This document shows positions 55,319 through 63,612 of a DNA stretch of 64,000 nucleotides, piece after piece. How positions within the stretch are numbered: position 1 is the stretch's first letter; every line of letters starts with the position of its first letter. The position numbers were made by a program, and so were the translations under genes. The notes below the pieces were generated by a model. It ran no database searches and was not told the origin of the DNA. It worked only from the letters and a program-made list of their open reading frames with translations. This stretch comes from Leptolyngbya ohadii IS1 (lineage in GTDB: Bacteria; Cyanobacteriota; Cyanobacteriia; Elainellales; Elainellaceae), in the NCBI RefSeq assembly GCF_002215035.1, contig NZ_NKFP01000006.1, positions 2,447,080 to 2,511,079 of the forward strand, read 5' to 3'.

Positions 55319-56578
55319 TTGAACGCTCCCCCGGATCTTACCTCCGCTGCTCATTGGGCTTATGCGGCATCTCTTAAGCTATCTGCTTCGAGAGGCTTCG
55401 ATCGCAGTCGTGCATTGCAAATCATGGCAGAAGCACTACTGGAGCGACAGGACGACATTCTGGAAGCCAATACGCTGGATTTGGAAATCAGCCGCGAAAT
55501 GGCAGTGCCAGAGCTAATCCTGGAATGGCTAAAGCTGACGCCGGAACGCCTGCAAACCACGGGATCGATTCTGCAAAGATTGGCAGAATTGGCTGATCCC
55601 ACGCAGCAGGTACTCAACATTCCCTCGTTTCAGGTGGATCAGTGCCAGACCTACTATCAGCTGATGCCGCTGGGCGTGATTGCGCTGGTGTACGAGGCAT
55701 TTCCCGAACTGGGGGCGATCGCCGCAGGTCTCTGTATTCGCACCGGGAATAGTCTGATCCTACGGGGCGGCACGGAAGCAAGTCACTCGAATCAGGTGAT
55801 TGGTGAAACGCTGCGGCTGGCGATCGAGGATGCGGGACTTCCGGTGAATGCAATTCAGCTGCTTCCCTCGGATCAGGGGGACAATATTCGAGAGTTGGTG
55901 ACGCTCGATCGCTATGTGAATCTGGTGATCCCCTACGGACGGGCAAGTTTAGTCCAGCAGGTGATTCGACAGGCTACCTGTCCGGTGCTAAGAACGGCGA
56001 TCGGCAACTGCTATCTCTACTGGTCGCCAACGGGCAGTCTGGACATTGCGCGATCGATGATTCTGGACAGCCACCAGAGCGAACCGGATGCAGTGAATGC
56101 GATCGAGAAAGTCTTAATCTACCGTCAACACAGCTCGACGTCGCTGATGATGCTCTGGAATAGCCTTAAGGAAAAGGGCTTTGAGCTGCGCGGCGATGCC
56201 GAACTGGCGGCGGAATTTCCAGAGATTTTTACCGCCGAGGCAAGGGAAGCGGAGTGGAATCAGGCGTACCTCAACAGCACGATTGCCTTTAAGGTCGTCG
56301 ATGGTCTGGATACGGCAATCGCCTGGATTAACGCCTACAGCAGCGGTCATGCAGACTGTCTTGCTACGGAATCCTACCAGGAGAGTCGTCAGTTTGCGCT
56401 GGGCATCAATAGCGCTATGACCTATATCAACGCTTCGCCCCGGTTTTATCGAATTCCCAAGCGGGGTAGCCCGATCGCGTTAGGAATGTCAAATCAGAAA
56501 GGGCATCGTCGCGGACTGATTAGCCTGGAAACGCTGACGACCGTGAAGCATATTGTGCAGGGCAATGGGATGGGTTAG
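55319..56578 (+). CDS. proA: Gamma-glutamyl phosphate reductase
   Basis: It reduces gamma-glutamyl phosphate to glutamate-5-semialdehyde in proline synthesis. TTG is the start (no ATG near the 5' end). The fold is of the aldehyde dehydrogenase type with conserved PLGVIALVYEAFPELGAI and LILRGGTEASHSN. The catalytic Cys stands in GNCYLYW, where other ProA have GICHVYVD. Length 419 residues. No proB is nearby, so the kinase lies elsewhere. The upstream zinc-ribbon gene is 12 bases away. Confidence 0.92.
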   Translation: MNAPPDLTSAAHWAYAASLKLSASRGFDRSRALQIMAEALLERQDDILEANTLDLEISREMAVPELILEWLKLTPERLQTTGSILQRLAELADPTQQVLNIPSFQVDQCQTYYQLMPLGVIALVYEAFPELGAIAAGLCIRTGNSLILRGGTEASHSNQVIGETLRLAIEDAGLPVNAIQLLPSDQGDNIRELVTLDRYVNLVIPYGRASLVQQVIRQATCPVLRTAIGNCYLYWSPTGSLDIARSMILDSHQSEPDAVNAIEKVLIYRQHSSTSLMMLWNSLKEKGFELRGDAELAAEFPEIFTAEAREAEWNQAYLNSTIAFKVVDGLDTAIAWINAYSSGHADCLATESYQESRQFALGINSAMTYINASPRFYRIPKRGSPIALGMSNQKGHRRGLISLETLTTVKHIVQGNGMG

Positions 56579-56598
56579 CTCGGAATTCCTGATTCCTC

Positions 56599-56702
56599 GT
56601 TCCAAGGCTCTGCGTTGGAATACCTTACGGGAGGCTCCGCCTCCAGATGAAATGAGCGGCGGAGCCGCATTTGGGGAGCATCCAGGCAGAGCCTGGACAC
56701 TA
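56599..56702. repeat. Dispersed palindromic repeat, copy C
   Basis: GTTCCAAGGCTCTGCGTTGG, then GGGAGGCTCCGCCTCC, GGCGGAGCCGC and TCCAGGCAGAGCCTGGA. It occupies the convergent spacer between proA and the lipoprotein gene and could act as their terminator. Confidence 0.75.
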
Positions 56703-56731
56703 GACTTCTAGAAGTTTGCCTGCAAATGAAC

Positions 56732-57211
56732 CTACTTACATAGATCGCCTGTCCATCCCTCGGAACCGCGTCCAGCCTGACAGCGATTCTGCTGTGTGAC
56801 CTGTGTAACCTTCCACTGCGTCGTGCCGTTTGCGCTCCCCTCTGCGGGAGCCAGTTCATAGCGGGTGCGAATTGCCTTCACGGAATCATCTGGCAGTCCA
56901 GACTGGGTGACAGTGACGATCGCCTTATCCTGCGCGGGATAGGTAACACGAATCTGCTCAGACCCGATCGGTTCTCCGGGAGCTTGCCGCACCGAGACAA
57001 TCATTGCCAGAGGATCGGCTCCAGGTGCAGGCAGGGTTGGATTTTCGACCACACGGAATTCAGTTTGAGCAGCAGGTGCGTCTGCCGTTGCCGTGTCTTC
57101 GGTTGGGGGTTGCTCAGGCGCAGAGGCATTGGGGGCAGATTGGGTACAGCCCGTGACGGCAACGATCGCAGTTGCCATGCCTGCCATCAGAATTAAAAAT
57201 TGTTTAGCCAT
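56732..57211 (-). CDS. Putative lipoprotein, unknown function
   Basis: A 159-residue protein with a lipoprotein signal (AIVAVTGCTQ, Cys22 as anchor), then an Ala/Pro/Thr-rich linker (APEQPPTEDTATADAPAAQT) and a beta domain of about 100 residues (FRVVENPTLPAPGAD, KAIRTRYELAPAEG, QNRCQAGRGSEGWTGDLCK with two Cys). I recognise no family. It is probably anchored to the outer or plasma membrane. Convergent with proA; divergent from the desC terminator region. Confidence 0.75.
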   Translation of the reverse strand: MAKQFLILMAGMATAIVAVTGCTQSAPNASAPEQPPTEDTATADAPAAQTEFRVVENPTLPAPGADPLAMIVSVRQAPGEPIGSEQIRVTYPAQDKAIVTVTQSGLPDDSVKAIRTRYELAPAEGSANGTTQWKVTQVTQQNRCQAGRGSEGWTGDLCK

Positions 57212-57525
57212 AGCCGATGGAAATTCCTCCTCGTAAGGTGGGGCGTGAGTTTGGGCGAACTGATTTCAGTCGTAATTTTGACTGCGATCGAAAGATACTT
57301 TTTTCTCCGATCGAGCTATTTATTTAAAGCTCCTGGTGAATGAATGACAGTTGAGTAGCTTCATCAGTTCCAGACCAAATTCCGCATTATCACTTAAACC
57401 ACGATCGGCTACATTTGTCACCTGTGAGCGAGGGGAGGCTTTGCTCAAAAATTCTCAAAAAAAAGCCCGACGCAGCGGGCAAAAATGTGTTGAATTTTTT
57501 AACTCAAACTTGAACCAAAGGAATG
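57212..57525. other. Spacer between lipoprotein and desaturase genes
   Basis: Contains the promoter of the lipoprotein gene near 57212-57300 and the desC terminator (57457-57480). A TTCTGAGCT-type T-rich stretch is the only other item. Confidence 0.4.
57457..57480 (-). terminator. Rho-independent terminator of desC
   Basis: Minus strand: GCCCG-CTGCGT-CGGGC stem followed by eight T, 46 bases after the desaturase stop codon. A clean fit to that direction. Confidence 0.9.
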
Positions 57526-58341
57526 CTATGAATTTTCAGCCAGTTTGATTTTCTTCGCCAGACCTAAGGATTTTAAAACGCAGACCATCCACCAAGTTAC
57601 GTCAATCTCCCACCATTTCAGACCGTGCCGTGCCGAATACTGATAGGTGTGGTGATTGTTGTGCCAACCTTCTCCATATGCCAACAGTGCGACCCACCAG
57701 CAGTTTGTGGACTTGTCGGTGGATTCAAAGTTACGGTAGCCGAATTTATGCGTTGCGCTGTTTACCAACCAGGTCGAGTGATAGACCATGATCAGACGAA
57801 CAAACACTCCCCAGACGACGAAAGGCATTCCGCCGATCGCATAAAGCAGGAGCGCAAACGCTACCTGAATCAGGAAAAAGTATTTTTCGCAGAACAGGTA
57901 GAAAGGATCATCGCCAATGTCCTTCGTGAACTTAGGCACGTCTGCCTTTGCGGGAATTTCCCTCAGCATCCATTCCACGTGGCTCCACCAAAAGCCCTTA
58001 TTGGAATCGTGATGATCGTTGTCCTGGTCGGAATGTAGGTGATGGTGACGGTGCAGCCCAACCCAGGAGATGGGTCCACCTTGCATGGACAGGGTTCCGC
58101 AAAACATCAAAGCATACTCTACCCATTTGGGAGTTTGAAAGCTGCGATGCGTAATCAGCCGATGCCAACCCAATGTGATTCCCAGACAGCCCGTGAACCA
58201 GTGCAGGAATACCGCCAGCCCAACCGCCGCCCAGCTAAAATTACTTGGAAGCAGAGCGAGAAGTGCCGCGGCGTGGATAAACACCATGAAACCGATGACA
58301 ACCCAATCGCGGCGGAGTGTTTTAACTGATGCAATAGTCAT
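57526..58341 (-). CDS. desC: Acyl-lipid/acyl-CoA desaturase, delta-9 type
   Basis: A membrane di-iron desaturase with the three histidine boxes in order: HRLITHR (residues 60-66), HRHHH with DQDNDHHDSN (about 97-112), and HNNHH near 230. Hydrophobic helices surround them (FMVFIHAAALLALLPSNF; FLHWFTGCLGITLGW). The 271-residue length and motifs fit cyanobacterial DesC, which inserts a double bond at C9 of stearoyl chains in lipids with oxygen and ferredoxin. A strong terminator follows it. Confidence 0.95.
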   Translation of the reverse strand: MTIASVKTLRRDWVVIGFMVFIHAAALLALLPSNFSWAAVGLAVFLHWFTGCLGITLGWHRLITHRSFQTPKWVEYALMFCGTLSMQGGPISWVGLHRHHHLHSDQDNDHHDSNKGFWWSHVEWMLREIPAKADVPKFTKDIGDDPFYLFCEKYFFLIQVAFALLLYAIGGMPFVVWGVFVRLIMVYHSTWLVNSATHKFGYRNFESTDKSTNCWWVALLAYGEGWHNNHHTYQYSARHGLKWWEIDVTWWMVCVLKSLGLAKKIKLAENS

Positions 58342-58489
58342 GTAGCAATCTCAATGTGAACAAGTCGGTCTGAATATGCGCGACAATGGACAACGCGATC
58401 GTACAGGGAGATCCCGTTAAAAACCTCCTACCGGGAGGTATATCCCATGTCGATCGGCACATATCTTGCAAGGAGCCGGGAACGAAATA

Positions 58490-59725
58490 ATGAGCAGCTT
58501 GAACCAGCTTCAGGAGGCGCACCAGACACTATCTCCGATTTTTTCCTCTATTGACGCCCAGGTCAAGAAAAATCTACGGCGAGTGCTTGAAGCATTCCGG
58601 CGGCATCAGGTCGGTGTGCATCACTTCGCAGGGGTCACGGGATACGGGCACGATGATTTAGGAAGAGAAATTCTCGATCGCGTATTTGCCGATGTCGTGG
58701 GGGCAGAAGCCGCAGCGGTGCGCGTTCAATTTGTCTCAGGCACTCATGCGATCGCCTCTGCATTGTTTGGCGTATTACGACCGGGGGATGAAATGCTTGC
58801 TGTCGCGGGGGCACCCTACGACACTTTGGAGGAAGTCATCGGGCTGCGAGGACAGGGACAGGGTTCCCTGAAGGAGTTTGGTGTAACCTACCGCCAGCTA
58901 GAACTGACCGAGACCGGGGAAATTGATTGGCAGATCCTTTCCTCTGCCGTGCGTCCCGAAACTCGCCTGGTACATATTCAGCGATCGTGCGGCTACTCCT
59001 GGCGCTCCAGTCTCTCTATTTTAGACATCGAAAAAATTGTTCGCCTAGTAAAACAGCAAAATCCAGAGACGGTTTGCTTTGTAGATAACTGCTACGGCGA
59101 ATTTATCGAAGATCGGGAACCGCCCCACGTCGGCGCAGATCTGATCGCCGGATCGCTGATCAAGAATCCGGGGGGGACGATCGTGCCGGCGGGAGGCTAT
59201 GTGGCAGGACGGGCAGATCTGGTGGAACGGGCAGCATTTCGGCTCACGGCTCCGGGGATTGGCAGAGAGGGCGGCGCAACATTTGACCAGAATCGGCTGC
59301 TGTTTCAGGGACTTTTTCTGGCTTCGCAAATGGTGGGCGAAGCGATGAAGGGCAATCACCTGACGGCTTATGTATTCGACCAGTTGGGCTACCCGGTGAA
59401 TCCCGCTCCCTTTGCCCCGCGCCGAGACGTGATCCAGGCAATTAAGCTCGGTTCACCCGAAAAGATTATTGCCTTCTGCAAAGCGATCCAGTCCTTTTCA
59501 CCGATCGGCTCCTACCTCAGTCCGGTTCCCGCTCAGATGCCCGGCTATGAGAGCGATCTAGTGATGGCAGGCGGCACATTTATTGACGGCAGCACTTCGG
59601 AATTTTCTGCCGATGGTCCTCTGCGCGAACCCTATGTAGTCTTCTGCCAGGGTGGAACGCATTGGACTCACATTGCGCTTGCGCTGGAGGAGGCGATCGA
59701 AGCGGTGGGGAGGTGTGAGGGGTAG
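58490..59725 (+). CDS. Methionine gamma-lyase/aluminum-resistance-family PLP enzyme
   Basis: Starting at the ATG at 58490 gives 411 residues; AAGGAG lies 14 bases upstream (a TTG at 58466 is the alternative). PLP-fold features are GVHHFAGVTGYGHDDLGREILDR, VSGTHAIASALFG, SCGYSWRSSLSI, and the Lys in GSLIKNPGGTIVPAGGYV. The family has cystathionine/methionine gamma-lyase-type chemistry and was once called aluminum resistance protein. The substrate is uncertain. It is divergent from desC by 148 bases. Confidence 0.9.
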   Translation: MSSLNQLQEAHQTLSPIFSSIDAQVKKNLRRVLEAFRRHQVGVHHFAGVTGYGHDDLGREILDRVFADVVGAEAAAVRVQFVSGTHAIASALFGVLRPGDEMLAVAGAPYDTLEEVIGLRGQGQGSLKEFGVTYRQLELTETGEIDWQILSSAVRPETRLVHIQRSCGYSWRSSLSILDIEKIVRLVKQQNPETVCFVDNCYGEFIEDREPPHVGADLIAGSLIKNPGGTIVPAGGYVAGRADLVERAAFRLTAPGIGREGGATFDQNRLLFQGLFLASQMVGEAMKGNHLTAYVFDQLGYPVNPAPFAPRRDVIQAIKLGSPEKIIAFCKAIQSFSPIGSYLSPVPAQMPGYESDLVMAGGTFIDGSTSEFSADGPLREPYVVFCQGGTHWTHIALALEEAIEAVGRCEG

Positions 59726-59788
59726 AGGGGTAGATGATGTAGGGAGTAGGGAAGTAGGTGAACGGGGGCTGGAAGGAAGTTAAAGTCC

Positions 59789-59810
59789 TGTGGGGTGGGC
59801 ATCTTGCCCG
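59789..59810 (+). repeat. Dispersed 22-base repeat, copy 2
   Basis: Identical in inverse orientation to 45090-45111. The surrounding 281-base spacer (59726-60006) shows no gene. Confidence 0.85.
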
Positions 59811-60006
59811 TCTTCCGGGGTTTGTTGCTCCCAGCTAGGCGATTCAGGTCACGTCGGACGGGTTAGTGCAGCGCAACGCAGGCTCAAGGGAGCAGAGGAG
59901 AGCTTGTAGGTATTTTTCTTCTGCCCTCTTACAGAAAATCGATCGCCCGTTCCTCCTTTCTGAATCGATAGAATAGGGATCAGTCCCCCTTCAGTCGATC
60001 GCTCCT

Positions 60007-60891
60007 ATGTCTTTCTCGAAATCCCTGTTAGTCGGTTTAACCTCGAATGATTTTCGCCATCCCCTCGATCGGGAGGCAACGCAGGCACTCCGGCAGCTTC
60101 CGGGGTTAGATATGGCAGTGCGATCGGTGCTGGGTCCGGTGGCAGAGCGGTTCTTCTATCTGGATAACATCGCCTCTAGCATTCTGGTGGGTGAGAAGCA
60201 GTTGCCCGACCTGTACAAGCTGCATCTGGAAGCCTGCAAAATTCTCGACCTGGAACCGCCCCAGCTCTATGTGCGGCAAAATCCGGTTCCCAATGCCTAT
60301 ACCTTCGCGATGCGGGGTAAACAGCCGTTTATCGTGCTGCATACGTCGCTGATCGATATGCTCACCCCGGAGGAAATTCAGGCGGTCATCGCCCATGAAT
60401 TGGGTCATCTGAAGTGCGAACACAGCGTCTATATGACCCTCGTGAACGTACTGGTTTTAGCGGCGGGACAGGTTCCATCCTGGGGTGCGGTTCTGGCGCA
60501 AAGTTTGCAGACTCAGCTCATGGAATGGGTGCGCTGTGCCGAATTTACATGCGATCGCGCTGCCCTCCTCGTCGCCCAAGATCCGCGTGTGGTTGCCTCC
60601 GTTCTGATGAAGCTGACTGGCGGTTCGCCCACCCTGGCATCCCAGCTTAACCTCGATGCCTTCCTGGAACAGGCACGCTCCTACGAAACCATGACCACCG
60701 ACGACGTAGGTAAAATGCTGCGTCAGGTTCAAACTACCCCCCTCAGTCACCCCCTGCCCGTCCTGAGAGCCAGAGAAGTCGATCGCTGGTCAAGCAGCCA
60801 GGAATACGCAGAGATTTTCCAGAAGCGGTCAATGCGCTATAATAGTGAAGCCAATCACGGCAACAGCCAGGGCGGATGGCGAAACTGGTAG
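60007..60891 (+). CDS. M48-family zinc metalloprotease
   Basis: The active site is VIAHELGHLKCEH (His130, Glu131, His134), and a further acidic ligand is expected near CAEFTCDRAALL, a typical M48 feature. At 294 residues it has one probable hydrophobic segment (LVNVLVLAAG) but no clear multi-pass anchor, so it is soluble or peripheral. The last seven codons (GGWRNW and stop) lie within the tRNA-Leu gene, overlapping it by 22 bases on the same strand. M48 enzymes cut misfolded proteins; the substrate is unknown. Confidence 0.93.
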   Translation: MSFSKSLLVGLTSNDFRHPLDREATQALRQLPGLDMAVRSVLGPVAERFFYLDNIASSILVGEKQLPDLYKLHLEACKILDLEPPQLYVRQNPVPNAYTFAMRGKQPFIVLHTSLIDMLTPEEIQAVIAHELGHLKCEHSVYMTLVNVLVLAAGQVPSWGAVLAQSLQTQLMEWVRCAEFTCDRAALLVAQDPRVVASVLMKLTGGSPTLASQLNLDAFLEQARSYETMTTDDVGKMLRQVQTTPLSHPLPVLRAREVDRWSSSQEYAEIFQKRSMRYNSEANHGNSQGGWRNW

Positions 60892-60954
60892 ACGCACCAC
60901 ACTCAAAATGTGGCGAGGTAACCCCTCATGGGAGTTCGATTCTCCCTCTGCCCA
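60870..60954 (+). tRNA. tRNA-Leu (CAA)
   Basis: Acceptor stem GGGCGGA pairs with TCTGCCC; D arm with AACTGGTA; anticodon stem CCACA/TGTGG with loop CTCAAAA (anticodon CAA); a long variable arm; T arm with TTCGATT. CCA is not encoded. Its first 22 bases are also the end of the protease gene. Confidence 0.96.
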
Positions 60955-60985
60955 TGTCTCAATTGAATACCAGGAGGGTCAAACA

Positions 60986-61225
60986 ATGGCTCAACGTCTG
61001 AAACGCTGGGAATCTCCCCGCAATCAGGGCAGAAACGACAAAGGAAGAGGCGGCAGTGCCCGACAGCGACAGCTCCGCAAACAAACGCAAATGCTGCGGA
61101 AAAAGCTGAAGGACGATCGCTCTAACCCAAATTCAAACAACGGAAAACCAAATAGTAATCCAGGGAAGGGACAAAATCTCTTCCCTCTTTTTTTGGCGAT
61201 CGCGCCTCGCGTGAGTAATTTTTAA
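60986..61225 (+). CDS. Small basic protein, unknown function
   Basis: ATG with AGGAGGG upstream at 60972-60978 gives 79 residues: MAQRLKRWESPRNQGRNDKG, many Arg/Lys/Gln and a helix QRQLRKQTQMLRKKLKDD, then Asn/Ser/Gly-rich sequence. It resembles nucleic acid-binding small proteins but no family is recognised. A strong terminator lies within its last 20 codons, so the true stop may be affected by a sequence error or the tail may not be translated as read. Downstream of tRNA-Leu on the same strand. Confidence 0.65.
   Translation: MAQRLKRWESPRNQGRNDKGRGGSARQRQLRKQTQMLRKKLKDDRSNPNSNNGKPNSNPGKGQNLFPLFLAIAPRVSNF
61162..61194 (+). terminator. Strong terminator inside the 3' end of the small basic gene
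   Basis: A 10-bp stem (AGGGAAGGGA/TCTCTTCCCT, one G-T) with a CAAAA loop is followed by CTTTTTTT. It likely ends the M48/tRNA-Leu/basic-protein transcript. Confidence 0.9.
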
Positions 61226-61368
61226 TCCTGAATAGGGTGGAGTTAGTTTGGTGTGCAGGCGATCGGCTCCTTCCAGCATTTTGAGGCAGACCTGAGCAAG
61301 ATGCTTACACTAAAATCCCACAAGAACTTAAGCAAGCCTCACACACAAAATTATTGCTAATAGTTAGG

Positions 61369-61414
61369 GGGAGGCAGAGCCTCCAATTAGCGTTCCAATG
61401 CTCTGCGTTGGAAC
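61369..61414. repeat. Dispersed palindromic repeat, copy D
   Basis: GGAGGCAGAGCCTCC (61370-61384) and a GTTCCAATGC/TGCGTTGGAAC hairpin (61392-61414), the clearest copy. Confidence 0.85.
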
Positions 61415-61423
61415 AAGGTAAAC

Positions 61424-61500
61424 CTACTCATCCACTCATCCACTCATCCACTCATCCACTCCCCTACTTTACCCATCCACTCCCTACTCCCTACTCCCCA
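61424..61500 (+). repeat. CATCCACT tandem tract
   Basis: Four CATCCACT units followed by CTCCCTACTCCC units. A degraded version stands at 53083-53165. Confidence 0.85.
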
Positions 61501-61589
61501 AAAAACAGCCAGAGATCAAAAACAAGCAACTCCAATTCCCGATCGATCGTCTATAGTCAAATGTGCGATGGCGAGAAGGAGGGCATCCG

Positions 61590-63299
61590 GTGAAGCTTAA
61601 ATTCCTTGATCAGCTTAAAAAACAGCCAAAAGTGCTGGCGGTAATTGGTGCGTCTCTGGGCATGGTGGCAGGCGGAGCCGTTGCCTGGGTTTTGTTTCAG
61701 CAGAAGCCGACCGCTGTGGGTTTACCTGCCGGATCGGAAGTGCTGCCCAAAGAGACCGTGGCGCTGTTTTCCTTCTCGACGGATGACAATCAGCTTCAGC
61801 AAATAAAACGATTGGGGACACCGGAATTTCGTTCTACCCTCGATCGCAGTTTGACCGATTGGCGCGACCGCTTTCTAACAAAGAATAATCTCAGCTTTGA
61901 GCGGGATATTAAGCCCTGGGTGGGCGACGAGATGACCATTGCGTTTCTCTCCCCAACGGCTCCAGACGGCACGACTAGCGGCGCACCCGTAATTGTTTTG
62001 CCGATCGCCAATCCCGAAAAAGCGCAGCAGATTCTAGGAACGCCAAAGGTTGCCAGCGGACAGGAGGCAGTCGATCGCGACTATAAGGGCTTCAAAATTC
62101 GGGAAGTTCACGGGCAGACCGAGCGGGCATACGCAGCAACGGTGATTGATAACCGTCTGGTCGTCATGTCCCCCGACCCGAAATCCGTGGAGCAGGCGAT
62201 CGATGTCTACAGAGGCAAGGCTTCCGTGGTGCAGGCTCCTGGCTATGCCCAGTCGTTCCGTCAGCTAGAGACAACCTCGAATCCCTTCGTGCGGTTCTAT
62301 CTGAATGTGCCGCAGGCGATCGCGCTAGCAGCAAACAACCCCATGCAGCCGATCCCACCCCAAACGCTCATCCCGCTTCAGGCAAATCAAGGCTTTGTGG
62401 CGATCGGAACAGTCGATCGGCAAACGGTCAACTTTGAGGGGATTGGCTGGCTCCCCAACGACAGCAAAATTCGCTACCGCACGAACGATCAGGAGGATCG
62501 AATTACGAACCTGTTACCTGCGGATACGCTGCTGGTCAGTTCGGGCGACAGCTTTAAGCAGTTCTGGCAAAGCCTGGATGTTCCCCAGGAGAATGCGCCA
62601 CGCGGCACGTTTAACCCCAATCTCGTCCGCCAGAGTTTTGCGAATCTGACCGGGCTGGACTTCGATCAGGACATGGCTGCCTGGATGGACGGTGAATTTG
62701 CTATCTCCCTAATTTCTGCGCCCCCTGCTTCACCCAACCCCCAGCCCCGCGCCGGAATTCTGCTGCTGGCACAGGCAAGCGATCGCCGCAAAGGCGAGGA
62801 AACCTTCAAAAAGCTCGATGTGCTAATGCGAGATAAATTCCGCTTTCAGGTGGCAGAGGCACAGGTTGCCGGAAAGCCTGTTACAAACTGGGTTTCGCCC
62901 TTCTCGTCCCTCAGCGTTAGCCACGGATGGCTGGATGGGAATGTTGCCTTTATCGCGATCGGACCCAACCTCGCCAGTACGATCCTGCCTGCCCCCAACA
63001 CTGCCCTGGCGCAAAACGCCCTTTTCCAGTCCGCTACCGAATCCCAGCTCCAGTCCCCGGACGGACATTTCTTCCTCAACCTCGATCGCCTCGCAACGCC
63101 CAATCTCCCTGTACCCCTGCCCAAACTCGCTCCTGAAAACCAGAAAACCGTCAACGCGATTCGAGCGATCGGCGCAACCACGTCGGCACAGGACGGGCGA
63201 ACCATGCGCTACGACATCCAAATCTTGATGAATCAAACGTCCCAATCTTCCCAATCTCCGGCAACCTCACCGAGTCCGACTGCCAGCCCCAGCCCATAA
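61590..63299 (+). CDS. DUF3352 membrane-anchored protein
   Basis: GTG at 61590 with AAGGAGG eight bases upstream is preferred to the ATG at 61563. The 569-residue protein has an N-terminal membrane segment (VLAVIGASLGMVAGGAVAWVLF) and then a large extracytoplasmic domain: LPKETVALFSFSTDDNQLQQ, RDIKPWVGDEMTIAFLSP and AFALNVPQAIALAANNP-like blocks match DUF3352, a cyanobacterial family of unknown function. The C-terminus is Ser/Pro/Thr-rich (SPATSPSPTASPSP). It is upstream of the cytochrome c biogenesis gene by 313 bases. Confidence 0.88.
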   Translation: MKLKFLDQLKKQPKVLAVIGASLGMVAGGAVAWVLFQQKPTAVGLPAGSEVLPKETVALFSFSTDDNQLQQIKRLGTPEFRSTLDRSLTDWRDRFLTKNNLSFERDIKPWVGDEMTIAFLSPTAPDGTTSGAPVIVLPIANPEKAQQILGTPKVASGQEAVDRDYKGFKIREVHGQTERAYAATVIDNRLVVMSPDPKSVEQAIDVYRGKASVVQAPGYAQSFRQLETTSNPFVRFYLNVPQAIALAANNPMQPIPPQTLIPLQANQGFVAIGTVDRQTVNFEGIGWLPNDSKIRYRTNDQEDRITNLLPADTLLVSSGDSFKQFWQSLDVPQENAPRGTFNPNLVRQSFANLTGLDFDQDMAAWMDGEFAISLISAPPASPNPQPRAGILLLAQASDRRKGEETFKKLDVLMRDKFRFQVAEAQVAGKPVTNWVSPFSSLSVSHGWLDGNVAFIAIGPNLASTILPAPNTALAQNALFQSATESQLQSPDGHFFLNLDRLATPNLPVPLPKLAPENQKTVNAIRAIGATTSAQDGRTMRYDIQILMNQTSQSSQSPATSPSPTASPSP

Positions 63300-63612
63300 C
63301 GGAAATCCCTGACCCGCATGGAACCTGCCCAGGTTCAGAGTGAACTGCTGAAGGCGATCGATCGCCCTAACCTACATCAAAATCTCCGTATTTCTATTCC
63401 TTTGACAAACAATTCCCCCTTTCTCAAAGTCCCCCCTCGCGCCTCAAGCGCGGCAATTGACAAGATGGGGAATTTAGGGAGCGATGCAGGACTTCAGACT
63501 ATTTTTCAATCCATCGCCAAATCGGGAGACAGGCTCGGTACGATAGAAGAAGACAGTTTTCAATAATGCCTGTCGGGTTTGACGGCATCTCTCACGCTGG
63601 AGATTTTTTGGG
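63300..63612. other. Spacer before ccsA/ccsB
   Basis: An 82-codon frame (63318-63566) is present but mixes with a CCCCCTTT.../GGGGAATTTAGGGA palindromic stretch like the arms at 19823 and 47133, so I do not call it a gene. A short hairpin precedes the next start. Confidence 0.4.

Larger units (their letters stand above)
61226..61589. other. Spacer before the DUF3352 gene
   Basis: Holds dispersed repeat copy D (61369-61414) and a CATCCACT/CTCCC tract (61424-61500). The last 50 bases should carry the promoter. Confidence 0.5.

Noticed and set aside
63318-63566. 82-codon frame before the ccs gene
   Set aside because: Overlaps palindromic element-like sequence and has no ordered domain.
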